Below are positions 42,952 to 50,755 of a DNA stretch of 64,000 bases, in pieces. Position 1 is the first letter of the stretch, and every line of letters starts with the position of its first letter. Under the pieces are notes generated by a model. The model did no database searches, was not told the DNA's origin, and saw only the letters and a list, made by a program, of their open reading frames with translations. Source of the stretch: Bradyrhizobium quebecense (GTDB taxonomy: Bacteria; Pseudomonadota; Alphaproteobacteria; Rhizobiales; Xanthobacteraceae); NCBI RefSeq assembly GCF_013373795.3, contig NZ_CP088022.1, positions 7,688,001 to 7,752,000 of the forward strand, given 5' to 3'. Both the position numbers and the translations under genes were made by a program.

Positions 42952-43689
42952 ATGAGCCTGGACGATCTTCCGACCCGCGCGCCGCAGCCGCAGGGCACCG
43001 AGCCGGAGCCGCTGGTGCGGCGTGTCGATCGCGCGTCGTCGCTGGTCGACAAGACGACCCGCGCCGAAGAACTCCGGCTGCAGCTCGCCGACGAGATCGT
43101 GCGCGGCACGCTGCCGCCGGGCGCGGGGCTCGATGAAACCGATCTGGCGCGCCGCTTCAAGGTCTCGCGCACGCCGGTGCGCGAGGCGCTGCGGCAGCTC
43201 GCCGCCAGCGGCCTGATCGACGCGCGCGCGCATCGCGGCGCGGTGGTGGCACGGCCTTCACTCGAGCGGCTCACCGGCATGTTCGAGGCGATGGCCGAGC
43301 TCGAGGCGATGTGCGCCGGCCTTGCCGCCGAGCGGATGACAGCGGCGGAGCGTCACGCGCTGGAGGCGGTCCATGAGGAGCTGCGGGTGCTGAGCTACAC
43401 CGGCAATCCCGAGCGCTTCCACGAGGTCAATGAGCGCTTCCACAACGCGATCTACGCCGGATCGCAGAATGCCTATATTGCCGAGATCACCTTGGCGACA
43501 CGGGTGCGCGTGCAGCCGTTCCGCCGCGCCCAGTTCCGCAACCTCGGGCGGCTGGCAAAATCCCACGCCGAGCACGACCGCGTCGTCGTCGCCATCCTGC
43601 GCGGCGACAAGATCGGCGCGGCCGCCGCGATGCGCGCCCATATCGAGCAGGTGCGCGGGGAATACGAGACCTACGCGGTGTCGGTGTAG
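42952..43689 (+). CDS. GntR family regulator with FCD domain
   Basis: A 245-residue repressor type. Residues about 37-105 hold the winged helix (AEELRLQLADEIVRGTLPPGAGLDETDLARRF then VSRTPVREALRQLAASGLI). The C-terminal FCD domain has metal-binding-type positions (RFHEVNERFHNAIYAG and SHAEHDRVVVAIL). It follows the atzGEH-like genes by 29 bases and converges with the allophanate hydrolase. It probably senses a pathway intermediate and controls this nitrogen cluster; two palindromes matching FCD-type boxes lie upstream of the hydrolase. Confidence 0.87.
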   Translation: MSLDDLPTRAPQPQGTEPEPLVRRVDRASSLVDKTTRAEELRLQLADEIVRGTLPPGAGLDETDLARRFKVSRTPVREALRQLAASGLIDARAHRGAVVARPSLERLTGMFEAMAELEAMCAGLAAERMTAAERHALEAVHEELRVLSYTGNPERFHEVNERFHNAIYAGSQNAYIAEITLATRVRVQPFRRAQFRNLGRLAKSHAEHDRVVVAILRGDKIGAAAAMRAHIEQVRGEYETYAVSV

Positions 43690-43698
43690 ATCCTGCTA

Positions 43699-43847
43699 CC
43701 TCGCCCCGCTTGCGGGGAGAGGTCGGATCGCATGGAGCGTAGCGTAATGCGATCCGGGTGAGGGGGTACAGGTTTATCGACAAAGCAGTGCTCGCCGAGA
43801 GAAGCCCTCACCCCAACCCTCTCCCCGCAAGAGCGGGGCGAGGGGAC
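43699..43847. repeat. Composite intergenic repeat, CTCGCCCCGC family
   Basis: CCTCGCCCCGCTTGCGGGGAG at the left and CTCCCCGCAAGAGCGGGGCGAG at the right; GCGATCCGGGTGAGGGGG and CCCTCACCCCAACCC in between. It lies between the convergent GntR and allophanate hydrolase genes and could terminate both. Confidence 0.82.
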
Positions 43848-43862
43848 GCATTTCCGCTGCGG

Positions 43863-45650
43863 CTAGGCCTTCGCCCTCTCCGCCATGAACGCCCGCCAGC
43901 CGCCATAGGCCGAGATATCCTTCGCGCCCTTGATCGCGGCGGGCTCGACGATGAAGCCCTTGGCCTGCCGTCCATCGGCGAGTCGGAGCGTGCCGATCGC
44001 CATCGGCGGCGGAATCGCGGCGACGAATTTTCCGAACGCGGCCGGCGACATCGCCCACAGCTCAAGCTTGATCGCATGACCCGCACCCGCCTCGATGCGC
44101 AGCATGCCGGGTTTCGGTGGCGTGGTGTCGAGCGCGTAGAGTCTGTAGTCCGCGGCGGTGACCGTTTCTTCTAACAGGCGCGCATCGAGCGTGGTCAGTT
44201 CGTGATTCAGCGCCATGCCGGAGAGATGCGCGCCGACCACCGCGATCGTGATCTCGTCGCCGCGGGCCCGCGCCGGGACTGCGGTGAGCGGCGGCTGCGG
44301 CACCGACTTGGCGCCGAGCGCCAGTCCGGTGTCTGCGTGGAATACGCGGCCGATGCCGGCAAGCGCGGCGTCGCGGCCGGCCGGAGCGAGCAGCGTGATG
44401 CCGAACGGCGCGCCGTCAGGCCGCATCGCCGCCGGCAGCGCCAGGCCGCAGAGATCGAGCAGGTTGACGAAATTGGTGTAGGTGCCAAGCCGCGAGTTGA
44501 GCTCGATCGGGTTGGCCAGCACGTCAGCCGTGGAATAGACCGTCGGCGCTGTCGGTAGCACGATCGCATCACACTGCGCGAAGGTGCGCGCGGCAACGCG
44601 GCGCAGCGCCTGCAGGCGGTAGAGCGCGGAAAAGGTATCGGCCGCGGTGGGCCGCGCGCCGCCGATCGTGATCTCGCGTGTCACCGGATGGATCGCGTCC
44701 GGCGACGACGCCAGGAGGTCGCGGATCACGAGATAGCGCTCGGCGACCCATGGGCCCTCGTAAAGCAACCGCGCGGTCTCGTAGAACGGCTCGAGGTCGA
44801 ATTCGACGAGTTCGGCGCCGAGCCCCTGCCAGCGCTTGCAGGCTTCGCCATAGGCTTTCTCGGCCTCGCGATCGCCGAAGAAGATCAGCTGGCCGCTCTT
44901 GGGAATGCCGAGCTTCAGCTTGGAAGGAAAGGCCGCGAGCGGTGACAGCGGCCGGTCGCGCGAGAACGGATCGGCTTCATCCGGCCCGGCCATCACGGCA
45001 AGCGCGGCCATTGCGTCGTCGACGGTGAGCGAGAACACCGAGATGCAGTCGAGCGTGCGGCAGGCCGGCACCAGCCCCGCGTTGGAGATCAGCCCGAGGC
45101 TCGGCTTGAGGCCAACGATGTTGTTGAGCATCGCCGGCACGCGGCCGCTGCCCGCGGTGTCGGTGCCGAGCGACAGCGGCACGAGACCGGCGGAGACAGC
45201 GACCGCGGAGCCCGAGCTCGATCCACCCGGTACGAGATCGCCGCGCACCGGATTTTGGGGAATGCCATAGGGCGAGCGCACGCCGACCAGGCCGGTGGCG
45301 AACTGGTCGAGATTGGTCTTGCCGATGATGATGGCGCCGGCCGCGCGCAGTCTGGCGACTGCCGTGGAGTCCTGCGCAGGCATGTAGGAGAACGCTGGGC
45401 AGGCGGCCGTGGTCGGCAGCCCCGCGACGTCGATATTGTCCTTCACCGCGACCGGCACGCCGTAGAGCGGCAGCGTCGGATCTGTGAGCCGCGCGGCCTC
45501 GGCGAGCGCCTCCTTCTCGTCGCGCAGGCTGATGAAGATGGCGGGATCGTTGTGCTCGCGGATGCGGTGGTAGCTGCGCGCCACCGTTTGCGCTGGCGTC
45601 ATGGTTCCGGCGCGGTGTGCGGCAACGATCGCGGCGACAGTTTCAGTCAC
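43863..45650 (-). CDS. atzF: Allophanate hydrolase
   Basis: The start is set at GTG 45650 with GAGG eight bases upstream, giving 595 residues, the usual AtzF length; the frame is open further to 45728. The amidase domain (about 1-440) has K70 in VPVAVKDNIDVAG, GGSSSGSAVAVS and GTDTAGSGRVPA. The C-terminal 140 residues (LSGMALNHELTTLDARLLEETVTAADYRLYAL) are the AtzF-specific domain. It converts allophanate to ammonia and CO2, the last step of urea/biuret-type routes. It is divergent from the MarR gene and convergent with GntR. Confidence 0.9.
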   Translation of the reverse strand: MTETVAAIVAAHRAGTMTPAQTVARSYHRIREHNDPAIFISLRDEKEALAEAARLTDPTLPLYGVPVAVKDNIDVAGLPTTAACPAFSYMPAQDSTAVARLRAAGAIIIGKTNLDQFATGLVGVRSPYGIPQNPVRGDLVPGGSSSGSAVAVSAGLVPLSLGTDTAGSGRVPAMLNNIVGLKPSLGLISNAGLVPACRTLDCISVFSLTVDDAMAALAVMAGPDEADPFSRDRPLSPLAAFPSKLKLGIPKSGQLIFFGDREAEKAYGEACKRWQGLGAELVEFDLEPFYETARLLYEGPWVAERYLVIRDLLASSPDAIHPVTREITIGGARPTAADTFSALYRLQALRRVAARTFAQCDAIVLPTAPTVYSTADVLANPIELNSRLGTYTNFVNLLDLCGLALPAAMRPDGAPFGITLLAPAGRDAALAGIGRVFHADTGLALGAKSVPQPPLTAVPARARGDEITIAVVGAHLSGMALNHELTTLDARLLEETVTAADYRLYALDTTPPKPGMLRIEAGAGHAIKLELWAMSPAAFGKFVAAIPPPMAIGTLRLADGRQAKGFIVEPAAIKGAKDISAYGGWRAFMAERAKA

Positions 45651-45734
45651 GTGGTTGGCCTCGTCTCTGGCGCGGCAAGGCATCGGATGCCCGCCGCGAG
45701 GGAATTGCAGCCCAATCGAAGCAAGCAATGTGCC

Positions 45735-45784
45735 ATTGTGTACAATTTACCTGCGCCTGCGGCACGACAGATTATTGCACAATA
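45735..45784. promoter_or_regulatory. Twin palindromes upstream of allophanate hydrolase, likely GntR sites
   Basis: ATTGT-GT-ACAAT (45735-45746) and TATTG-CA-CAATA (45773-45784) are short palindromes whose centres are 38 bases apart, 85-135 bases before the atzF start. TTGTNNACAA-type boxes are what FCD-type GntR regulators bind, and such a regulator is encoded at 42952. A single-control link between the importer/amidase cluster and atzF is inferred. Confidence 0.45.
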
Positions 45785-45887
45785 TCAGTTGCTTGAAATG
45801 GTCGCGGGGAGCTGAAGCGGGCTCGCTTGAGAGTGCGTCTGCTCAATTTTAAGGCAAGCGTGACCAAGCCGAAATCCGATCGGTCGA

Positions 45888-46391
45888 TCAGGTGAAGCAG
45901 GCGAGGATCTGCAGCAGTTGCTCGCGGTTTTCCTTGCCGATCTTGTCGGCGACATGCCGCTCGTGTTCGGCGGCAAGCCGCTTGAATCGGGCCAGCGCGC
46001 TCTTGCCGCGCCCGGTCAGATGCAGCGCGTGGGAGCGGCGGTCGGTGGCGGAAGGGATCCGGCTGACGAAGTCGCGCTCCTCGAGGCTGTCGAGCAGGTG
46101 CACGAGGCGCGCGCGCTCGATCCCGAGCCGCTTTGCGACCGCCATCTGGCTGAGGCCCGGATTGGCCCCGATCACGGTCATGACCGAATATTGCGTCGGA
46201 CGGATATCGACCGTCGCCAGCGTCTTGATGAAGTCCTGGAAGATCCAGAGCTGGAAGCGCCGCACCGCATAGCCGGCGTGGCCGACCAGCGCGTCGAGGC
46301 CAATGTCATCGGCGGCGTCGCCGCCATGCGTGCGGCCATTCGCCGCTCTCGTTCCTGTCGCCTTGCGCGACGTCTGTTGCTTGCTCGCCAT
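45888..46391 (-). CDS. MarR family regulator beside feruloyl-CoA synthase
   Basis: The start is at ATG 46391, giving 167 residues. The MarR winged helix lies between about residues 60 and 140: LATVDIRPTQYSVMTVIGANPGLSQMAVAKRLGIERARLVHLLDSLEERDFVSRIP followed by the wing SATDRRSHALHLTGRGK. MarR proteins of this kind repress hydroxycinnamate genes and release DNA when the CoA thioester binds. It is divergent from feruloyl-CoA synthase with a perfect palindrome between them, a typical arrangement for such control. Confidence 0.88.
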   Translation of the reverse strand: MASKQQTSRKATGTRAANGRTHGGDAADDIGLDALVGHAGYAVRRFQLWIFQDFIKTLATVDIRPTQYSVMTVIGANPGLSQMAVAKRLGIERARLVHLLDSLEERDFVSRIPSATDRRSHALHLTGRGKSALARFKRLAAEHERHVADKIGKENREQLLQILACFT

Positions 46392-46426
46392 GCCCAAGGC
46401 TAGCGCGCCCGAGACGGGAGGGAAAG

Positions 46427-46447
46427 ATTGTTGTTGACGACAACAAT
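46427..46447. promoter_or_regulatory. MarR operator between MarR gene and feruloyl-CoA synthase
   Basis: ATTGTTGT (46427-46434), spacer TGACG, ACAACAAT (46440-46447): eight-base perfect arms. It lies 36 bases from the MarR start and 97 bases before the synthase start. The symmetry and position fit a MarR dimer site that controls both genes. Confidence 0.6.
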
Positions 46448-46544
46448 TGATGTCCGCAACATTATGGCAAAGAGCCCGGCCGGGACCGCGATGTCGCACC
46501 ATGTTGCGGCGCGATCCCGAAAAGACACGGGCGAGGAGGAAACC

Positions 46545-48407
46545 ATGACGACAGCCGCCGCCAGCGGAGACGATCCGCACCGCCTGTTCGCGACGCCTGC
46601 GATTGTTGCCGATATCAGGGACGACGGCAGCATCCTGGTCCGCTCCACCACGCCGCTGAAAGCAAGCGCCCGCTGCGTCGGCGACTGGCTGGAGCACTGG
46701 GCACAGCAGGCGCCGGATCGCATCTTCCTCGGCGAACGCGCCAACGCCGAGGCGCCCTGGAGCACCGTCAGCTATCGCGACGCGCTCGGCATCGTGCGGC
46801 GGGCCGCGTCGTGGATCCTGGCGCAAGGGCTGAGCACTGAACGGCCGCTGGTCATCCTCTCCGACAACGGCATCGATCACGCATTGTTTGCGCTTGCCGC
46901 CCAGCATGTCGGCGTACCGTCGGCAGCGATCTCGCCGGCCTACTCGCTGATGTCAAAGGACTTCGACAAGCTGAAGAGCATGATCGCGCTGCTCGATCCC
47001 GGTGCAATCTATGTCACGAGCACGAAGCCATTCGCGGCGGCGCTGACCGCGATCCGGTCGCTGCATCGCGCAACCATCGTCAGCGGCAATCCCGACGATA
47101 CCGATGCGCTGCTATTCCGATCCATTGTCGCGACGCCGGAAGCATCAGAGGTCGCCACGGCCTTTGCCGCGGTGACGCCGGACACGATCGCAAAATTCCT
47201 GTTCACCTCGGGATCGACAGGCACGCCGAAAGCCGTGATCAACACCCAGCGCATGCTGACCTCGAGCCAGCAGGCCAAGGCGCAGACCTGGACGTTCCTG
47301 GAGCAGGCCGGCGAGGAACTGATCATATTGGACTGGCTGCCCTGGAGTCACACCTTCGGCGCCAACCACAATTTCAATTTGGTGCTGCGCAACGGCGGCA
47401 CGCTCTATATCGACGGCGGCAAGCCGGCGCCCGGCCTGTTCGCGACCTCGCTCGCCAATCTGCGCAGCGTGGTGCCGACGGTCTATTTCAACGTGCCGCG
47501 CGGCTTCGACATGCTGATCGCGGCGCTCCGCACCGACGAGGAATTGCGCCGCAAGTTCTTCGAGGGCACCAAATTCGCCTTCTATGCCGGCGCGGCGCTG
47601 CCGCAGAATTTGTGGGACGCGCTGGAGGAATTGTCGCTGCAGACGATCGGCCGCAGGCTGCCGATGGTGTCGGCCTGGGGATCGACCGAGACCTCGCCGC
47701 TGGCGACCGACTGCCACTTCCTGGCCAAACGCTCCGGCAATATCGGCGTGCCGATCCCCGGCACCGAGCTCAAGCTCGTGCCCTCAGGCGACAAGCTCGA
47801 GGTCCGCGTGCGCGGGCCTAATGTCACGCCGGGTTACTGGAAGGCGCCCGAACTCACCCGAGAGGCCTTCGATGACGAGGGCTTTTACAAGATCGGCGAC
47901 GCCGTCACCTTTGCCGATCCCGACCGGCCCGATCTCGGCCTGTTCTTCGACGGCCGCGTGGCCGAGGATTTCAAGCTCAATTCCGGCACCTGGGTCAGCG
48001 TCGGCACCCTGCGCGTCGCCGGCATCGCGGCGCTGGCGCCGCTTGCGCAGGATATCGTCGTCGCGGGCCACGGCCGCGACGAGGTCCGCTTCCTGGTGTT
48101 CCCGAACCTCGCCGCCTGCCGTTCGCTTGCGGGACTGCCCGAGAGCGCCGGCGCCCAAGAGGCGATCGGCCATCCGGCGGTCCGCTCCGCGATCGGGCAA
48201 GGGCTGGCACGGCTGAAGGCGCAGGGCGGCCATTCCTCCGGCCATGCCACCCGCGCGCTGCTGCTCGCCGAGCCCGCCTCGGTCGACGGCGGGGAGATCA
48301 CCGACAAGGGCTACATCAACCAGCGCGCCGTGCTGACGCGCCGCACCGCAGCGGTGGCGGTCTTAGAGGACGACGCGTCGTCCGAGCCGGTCGCCTGCGC
48401 GGGCTGA
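46545..48407 (+). CDS. fcs: Feruloyl-CoA synthase
   Basis: I set the start at ATG 46545, which is preceded by GAGGAGGA; the frame is open further upstream. The 620-residue acyl-CoA ligase has the ATP loop FLFTSGSTGTPKAVI (about residues 215-229), LDWLPWSHTFGANHN, the adenylate motif WGSTETSP and YKIGDAV. The form with DWLPWSHTFG and the length fit feruloyl-CoA synthases, which activate ferulate or p-coumarate for side-chain cleavage. No enoyl-CoA hydratase/lyase or vanillin dehydrogenase gene follows in the window. Control by the adjacent MarR protein is likely. Confidence 0.88.
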   Translation: MTTAAASGDDPHRLFATPAIVADIRDDGSILVRSTTPLKASARCVGDWLEHWAQQAPDRIFLGERANAEAPWSTVSYRDALGIVRRAASWILAQGLSTERPLVILSDNGIDHALFALAAQHVGVPSAAISPAYSLMSKDFDKLKSMIALLDPGAIYVTSTKPFAAALTAIRSLHRATIVSGNPDDTDALLFRSIVATPEASEVATAFAAVTPDTIAKFLFTSGSTGTPKAVINTQRMLTSSQQAKAQTWTFLEQAGEELIILDWLPWSHTFGANHNFNLVLRNGGTLYIDGGKPAPGLFATSLANLRSVVPTVYFNVPRGFDMLIAALRTDEELRRKFFEGTKFAFYAGAALPQNLWDALEELSLQTIGRRLPMVSAWGSTETSPLATDCHFLAKRSGNIGVPIPGTELKLVPSGDKLEVRVRGPNVTPGYWKAPELTREAFDDEGFYKIGDAVTFADPDRPDLGLFFDGRVAEDFKLNSGTWVSVGTLRVAGIAALAPLAQDIVVAGHGRDEVRFLVFPNLAACRSLAGLPESAGAQEAIGHPAVRSAIGQGLARLKAQGGHSSGHATRALLLAEPASVDGGEITDKGYINQRAVLTRRTAAVAVLEDDASSEPVACAG

Positions 48408-48446
48408 GATTACGGTAAGAACAGGCGGACGCAGAGGCACCAGCGG

Positions 48447-48636
48447 ATGGGTTCCCTCCCCCCTTGCGGGGGAGGGTTAGGGAGAGGGGTACCGCTTGCT
48501 CCGCTGCCGATTGAATACGAAGACGCGCGTTGGTCGCTGAGCCGAGTCGTTGATACGGCGTCGCGCAATGTCTCGATCGAGCCCTGGGCCACCCCTCTCC
48601 CCAGCCCTCCCCCGCAAGGGGGGAGGGAGCCTGAGA
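48447..48636. repeat. Composite intergenic repeat, CTCCCTCCCCCC family
   Basis: GTTCCCTCCCCCCTTGCGGGGG at the left and CCCGCAAGGGGGGAGGGAG at the right, with GGGAGAGGGGTACC and ACCCCTCTCCCCAGCC inside; the closest relative of the copy at 36887. Confidence 0.82.
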
Positions 48637-48713
48637 GGCGTACTCACCTTACCTGGACGACGTCACAACGCTCTGCTCGTGACTCATCGCCGCATCGCAA
48701 GCGCGCACCTTTA

Positions 48714-48731
48714 TAGTTGCCATAGCAACTA
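48714..48731. promoter_or_regulatory. Orphan MarR-type palindrome
   Basis: TAGTTGC-CATA-GCAACTA: seven-base perfect arms with a four-base spacer, the form of many MarR operators. No gene starts next to it in either direction: it lies downstream of both fcs and the second MarR gene. It may be the control site of a gene that has been lost. Confidence 0.45.
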
Positions 48732-48891
48732 AGGCGTGCGAACTTGCGCCCAGTCAGACGGCGGGCGGTCAACGCCCTGCATATGGGAGGACGAATGCTT
48801 GCGCAGCACGGCGCAATCAGCACGGATTGGTGTCGAAAGGCTTTTGGCCGCTGCGGAACCGCAGGACTCCGCCCGCGGCGCCGCCGCACGG

Positions 48892-49416
48892 TCAGCTCGT
48901 GCTTGGCCCGGTCACGGCGCCGAGATTCTCATGCAGCCGGCGCAGCAGGTCGATCAGCACTTCGCGCTCGTCCTTTTTCAGGCACGACAGCAGCCGCCGC
49001 TCGCGCTCCAGCGCCGCGACGATGACCTTGTCGTGGATGGCGCGGCCGCGCGCGGTCAGGGTGATCGAATGGGTACGGCCGTCATCCGGCGCGGTGCGGA
49101 TGGTCAGCAGGCCGCGCTTCTGCAGCGCCGCGAGGTTGCGGCTGACCGGCCCCTTGTCGAAGCCGATCACCTGGCAGATCCGGGAGGCGGGAATGCCCGG
49201 CTCGATCGCCAGTTGCGAGATGATTCGCCACTCGGTGACGTTGACGCCAAAATTCTTCTGGTAAAATGCGGTGGCGCTGTTCGACAGCTTGTTGCCGATG
49301 AAGGTGATGAAGGCCGGCACATAGCGATTGAGGTCCAGCAGCGGGCCATCGGTGGCATCTGCGGGATCGGCCGCTCTTGGCCGGCGGGGCTTTCGGGGGA
49401 GGGGCTGGCTGCTCAT
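48892..49416 (-). CDS. MarR family regulator beside CYP199A
   Basis: A 174-residue regulator from ATG 49416 (an upstream in-frame ATG at 49428 is also possible). The winged helix includes NFGVNVTEWRIISQLAIEPGIPASRICQVIGFDKGPVSRNLAALQKRGLLTIRTAPDDGRTHSITLTARGRA, all typical. The N-terminal 30 residues are basic and Pro-rich. It is divergent from the P450 gene with about 80 bases between, so it probably controls it. In other bacteria such MarR proteins respond to aromatic acids. Confidence 0.88.
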   Translation of the reverse strand: MSSQPLPRKPRRPRAADPADATDGPLLDLNRYVPAFITFIGNKLSNSATAFYQKNFGVNVTEWRIISQLAIEPGIPASRICQVIGFDKGPVSRNLAALQKRGLLTIRTAPDDGRTHSITLTARGRAIHDKVIVAALERERRLLSCLKKDEREVLIDLLRRLHENLGAVTGPSTS

Positions 49417-49498
49417 TTCCCAAATCATCGCTGCGAAACTGTTCGGGAGCAAGTGACATGCGGCCCGTGTTGACAAGTTCAAACCTCGGGAGGTCCCG

Positions 49499-50701
49499 AT
49501 GACTGCAACAGAAGGTGCGTCCGTCCCGCATCTCGACGTCGATCCGTTCGCGCTCGAATTCTTCGCCGATCCATTCCCGACCCATGAGCGGCTGCGCGAG
49601 GCCGGGCCGGTGGTCTATCTCGACAAGTGGAATGTGTATGGCGTGGCGCGCTACGCCGAGGTCCATGCGGTGCTGAACGATCCCGAGACGTTCTGCTCCA
49701 GCCGCGGCGTCGGTCTCAGCGACTTCTCCAAGGAGAAGCCATGGCGGCCGCCGAGCCTGATCCTGGAGGCCGACCCGCCGGCGCACACCCGCACCCGCAC
49801 GGTGCTGAGCACGGTGCTGTCCGCGACCGTGATGAAGCAGCTGCGCGGGCGATTTGCCGCCGCCGCGGAGGCCCGGGTCGACGCGCTGCTGGAGAAGCGC
49901 AGTTTCGACGCGATCGAGGATCTGGCGGAGGCCTATCCGCTGTCGATCTTCCCGGATGCGCTGGGCTTGCGGCCGGAGGGCCGCGAGCATCTGCTGCCTT
50001 ACGCAAGCCTGGTGTTCAACGCCTTCGGACCGCCGAACGAGCTGCGCAAGCAGGCGATCGAGCGCTCCGCGCCGCACCAAGCCTATATCGCCGAACAGTG
50101 CCAACGCGACAATCTCACCCCGGGCGGCATCGGCGCCTGCATCCACGCCCATGTCGATAGCGGTGCCATTACCGCGACCGAAGCGCCGCTTCTGGTGCGC
50201 TCGCTGCTATCGGCCGGTCTCGACACGACCGTCAACGGCATCGGCGCCGCCGTCTACTGCCTTGCCCGCTTCCCCGACCAGTTCCAGAAACTCCGCGGCG
50301 ATCCGACGCTGGCGCGCAACGCCTTCGAGGAAGCGGTGCGGTTCGAAAGTCCGGTCCAGACTTTCTTCCGCACCACGACCCGCGACGTCGAGCTCAGCGG
50401 GGCCAGCATCCCCGAAGGCGAGAAGGTGCTGATGTTCCTGGCTGCGGCCAATCGTGATCCGCGCCGTTGGGAAGCGCCCGATAGCTACGACATCACGCGT
50501 CGCACGTCGGGTCATGTCGGCTACGGTTCGGGCATCCATATGTGTGTCGGCCAACTCGTCGCCCGCCTCGAAGGCGAAGTGATGATGGCGGCGCTGGCGC
50601 GTCGTGTCGCCAGGATCGAAATGTCCGGCGAGCCGAAGCGCCTCTTCAACAACACGCTGCGCGGGCTGAGCAGCCTGCCGGTCGAGATCACGCCGGCCTA
50701 A
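49499..50701 (+). CDS. Cytochrome P450, CYP199A type
   Basis: A 400-residue P450. The I-helix has A239-G240-L241-D242-T243-T244; the ExxR motif is in EEAVRFESP, and the heme-binding loop GSGIHMCVGQ has ligand C349. The opening (DKWNVYGVARYAEVHAVLNDPETFCSSRGVGLSDF) and NNTLRGLSSLPVEITPA closely recall CYP199A enzymes from Rhodopseudomonas, which demethylate 4-methoxybenzoate and oxidise other para-substituted benzoates. No ferredoxin or reductase gene is adjacent, so redox partners must be elsewhere. Divergent MarR control is likely. It shares the area with feruloyl-CoA synthase, which feeds vanillate-type acids. Confidence 0.9.
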   Translation: MTATEGASVPHLDVDPFALEFFADPFPTHERLREAGPVVYLDKWNVYGVARYAEVHAVLNDPETFCSSRGVGLSDFSKEKPWRPPSLILEADPPAHTRTRTVLSTVLSATVMKQLRGRFAAAAEARVDALLEKRSFDAIEDLAEAYPLSIFPDALGLRPEGREHLLPYASLVFNAFGPPNELRKQAIERSAPHQAYIAEQCQRDNLTPGGIGACIHAHVDSGAITATEAPLLVRSLLSAGLDTTVNGIGAAVYCLARFPDQFQKLRGDPTLARNAFEEAVRFESPVQTFFRTTTRDVELSGASIPEGEKVLMFLAAANRDPRRWEAPDSYDITRRTSGHVGYGSGIHMCVGQLVARLEGEVMMAALARRVARIEMSGEPKRLFNNTLRGLSSLPVEITPA

Positions 50702-50755
50702 ACAGAAGCTTAGTACCGGCAATAGGTTGGTTGAGGAAACATGGGAGGGGATACG

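Larger units (their letters stand above)
48408..48891. other. Gene-free stretch with repeat and orphan operator
   Basis: About 480 bases without a convincing gene: first a composite repeat (48447-48636), then a segment with a palindrome (48714-48731), listed separately. Both flanking genes end here (the synthase on plus, MarR on minus), so no gene starts from this region. Confidence 0.5.
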
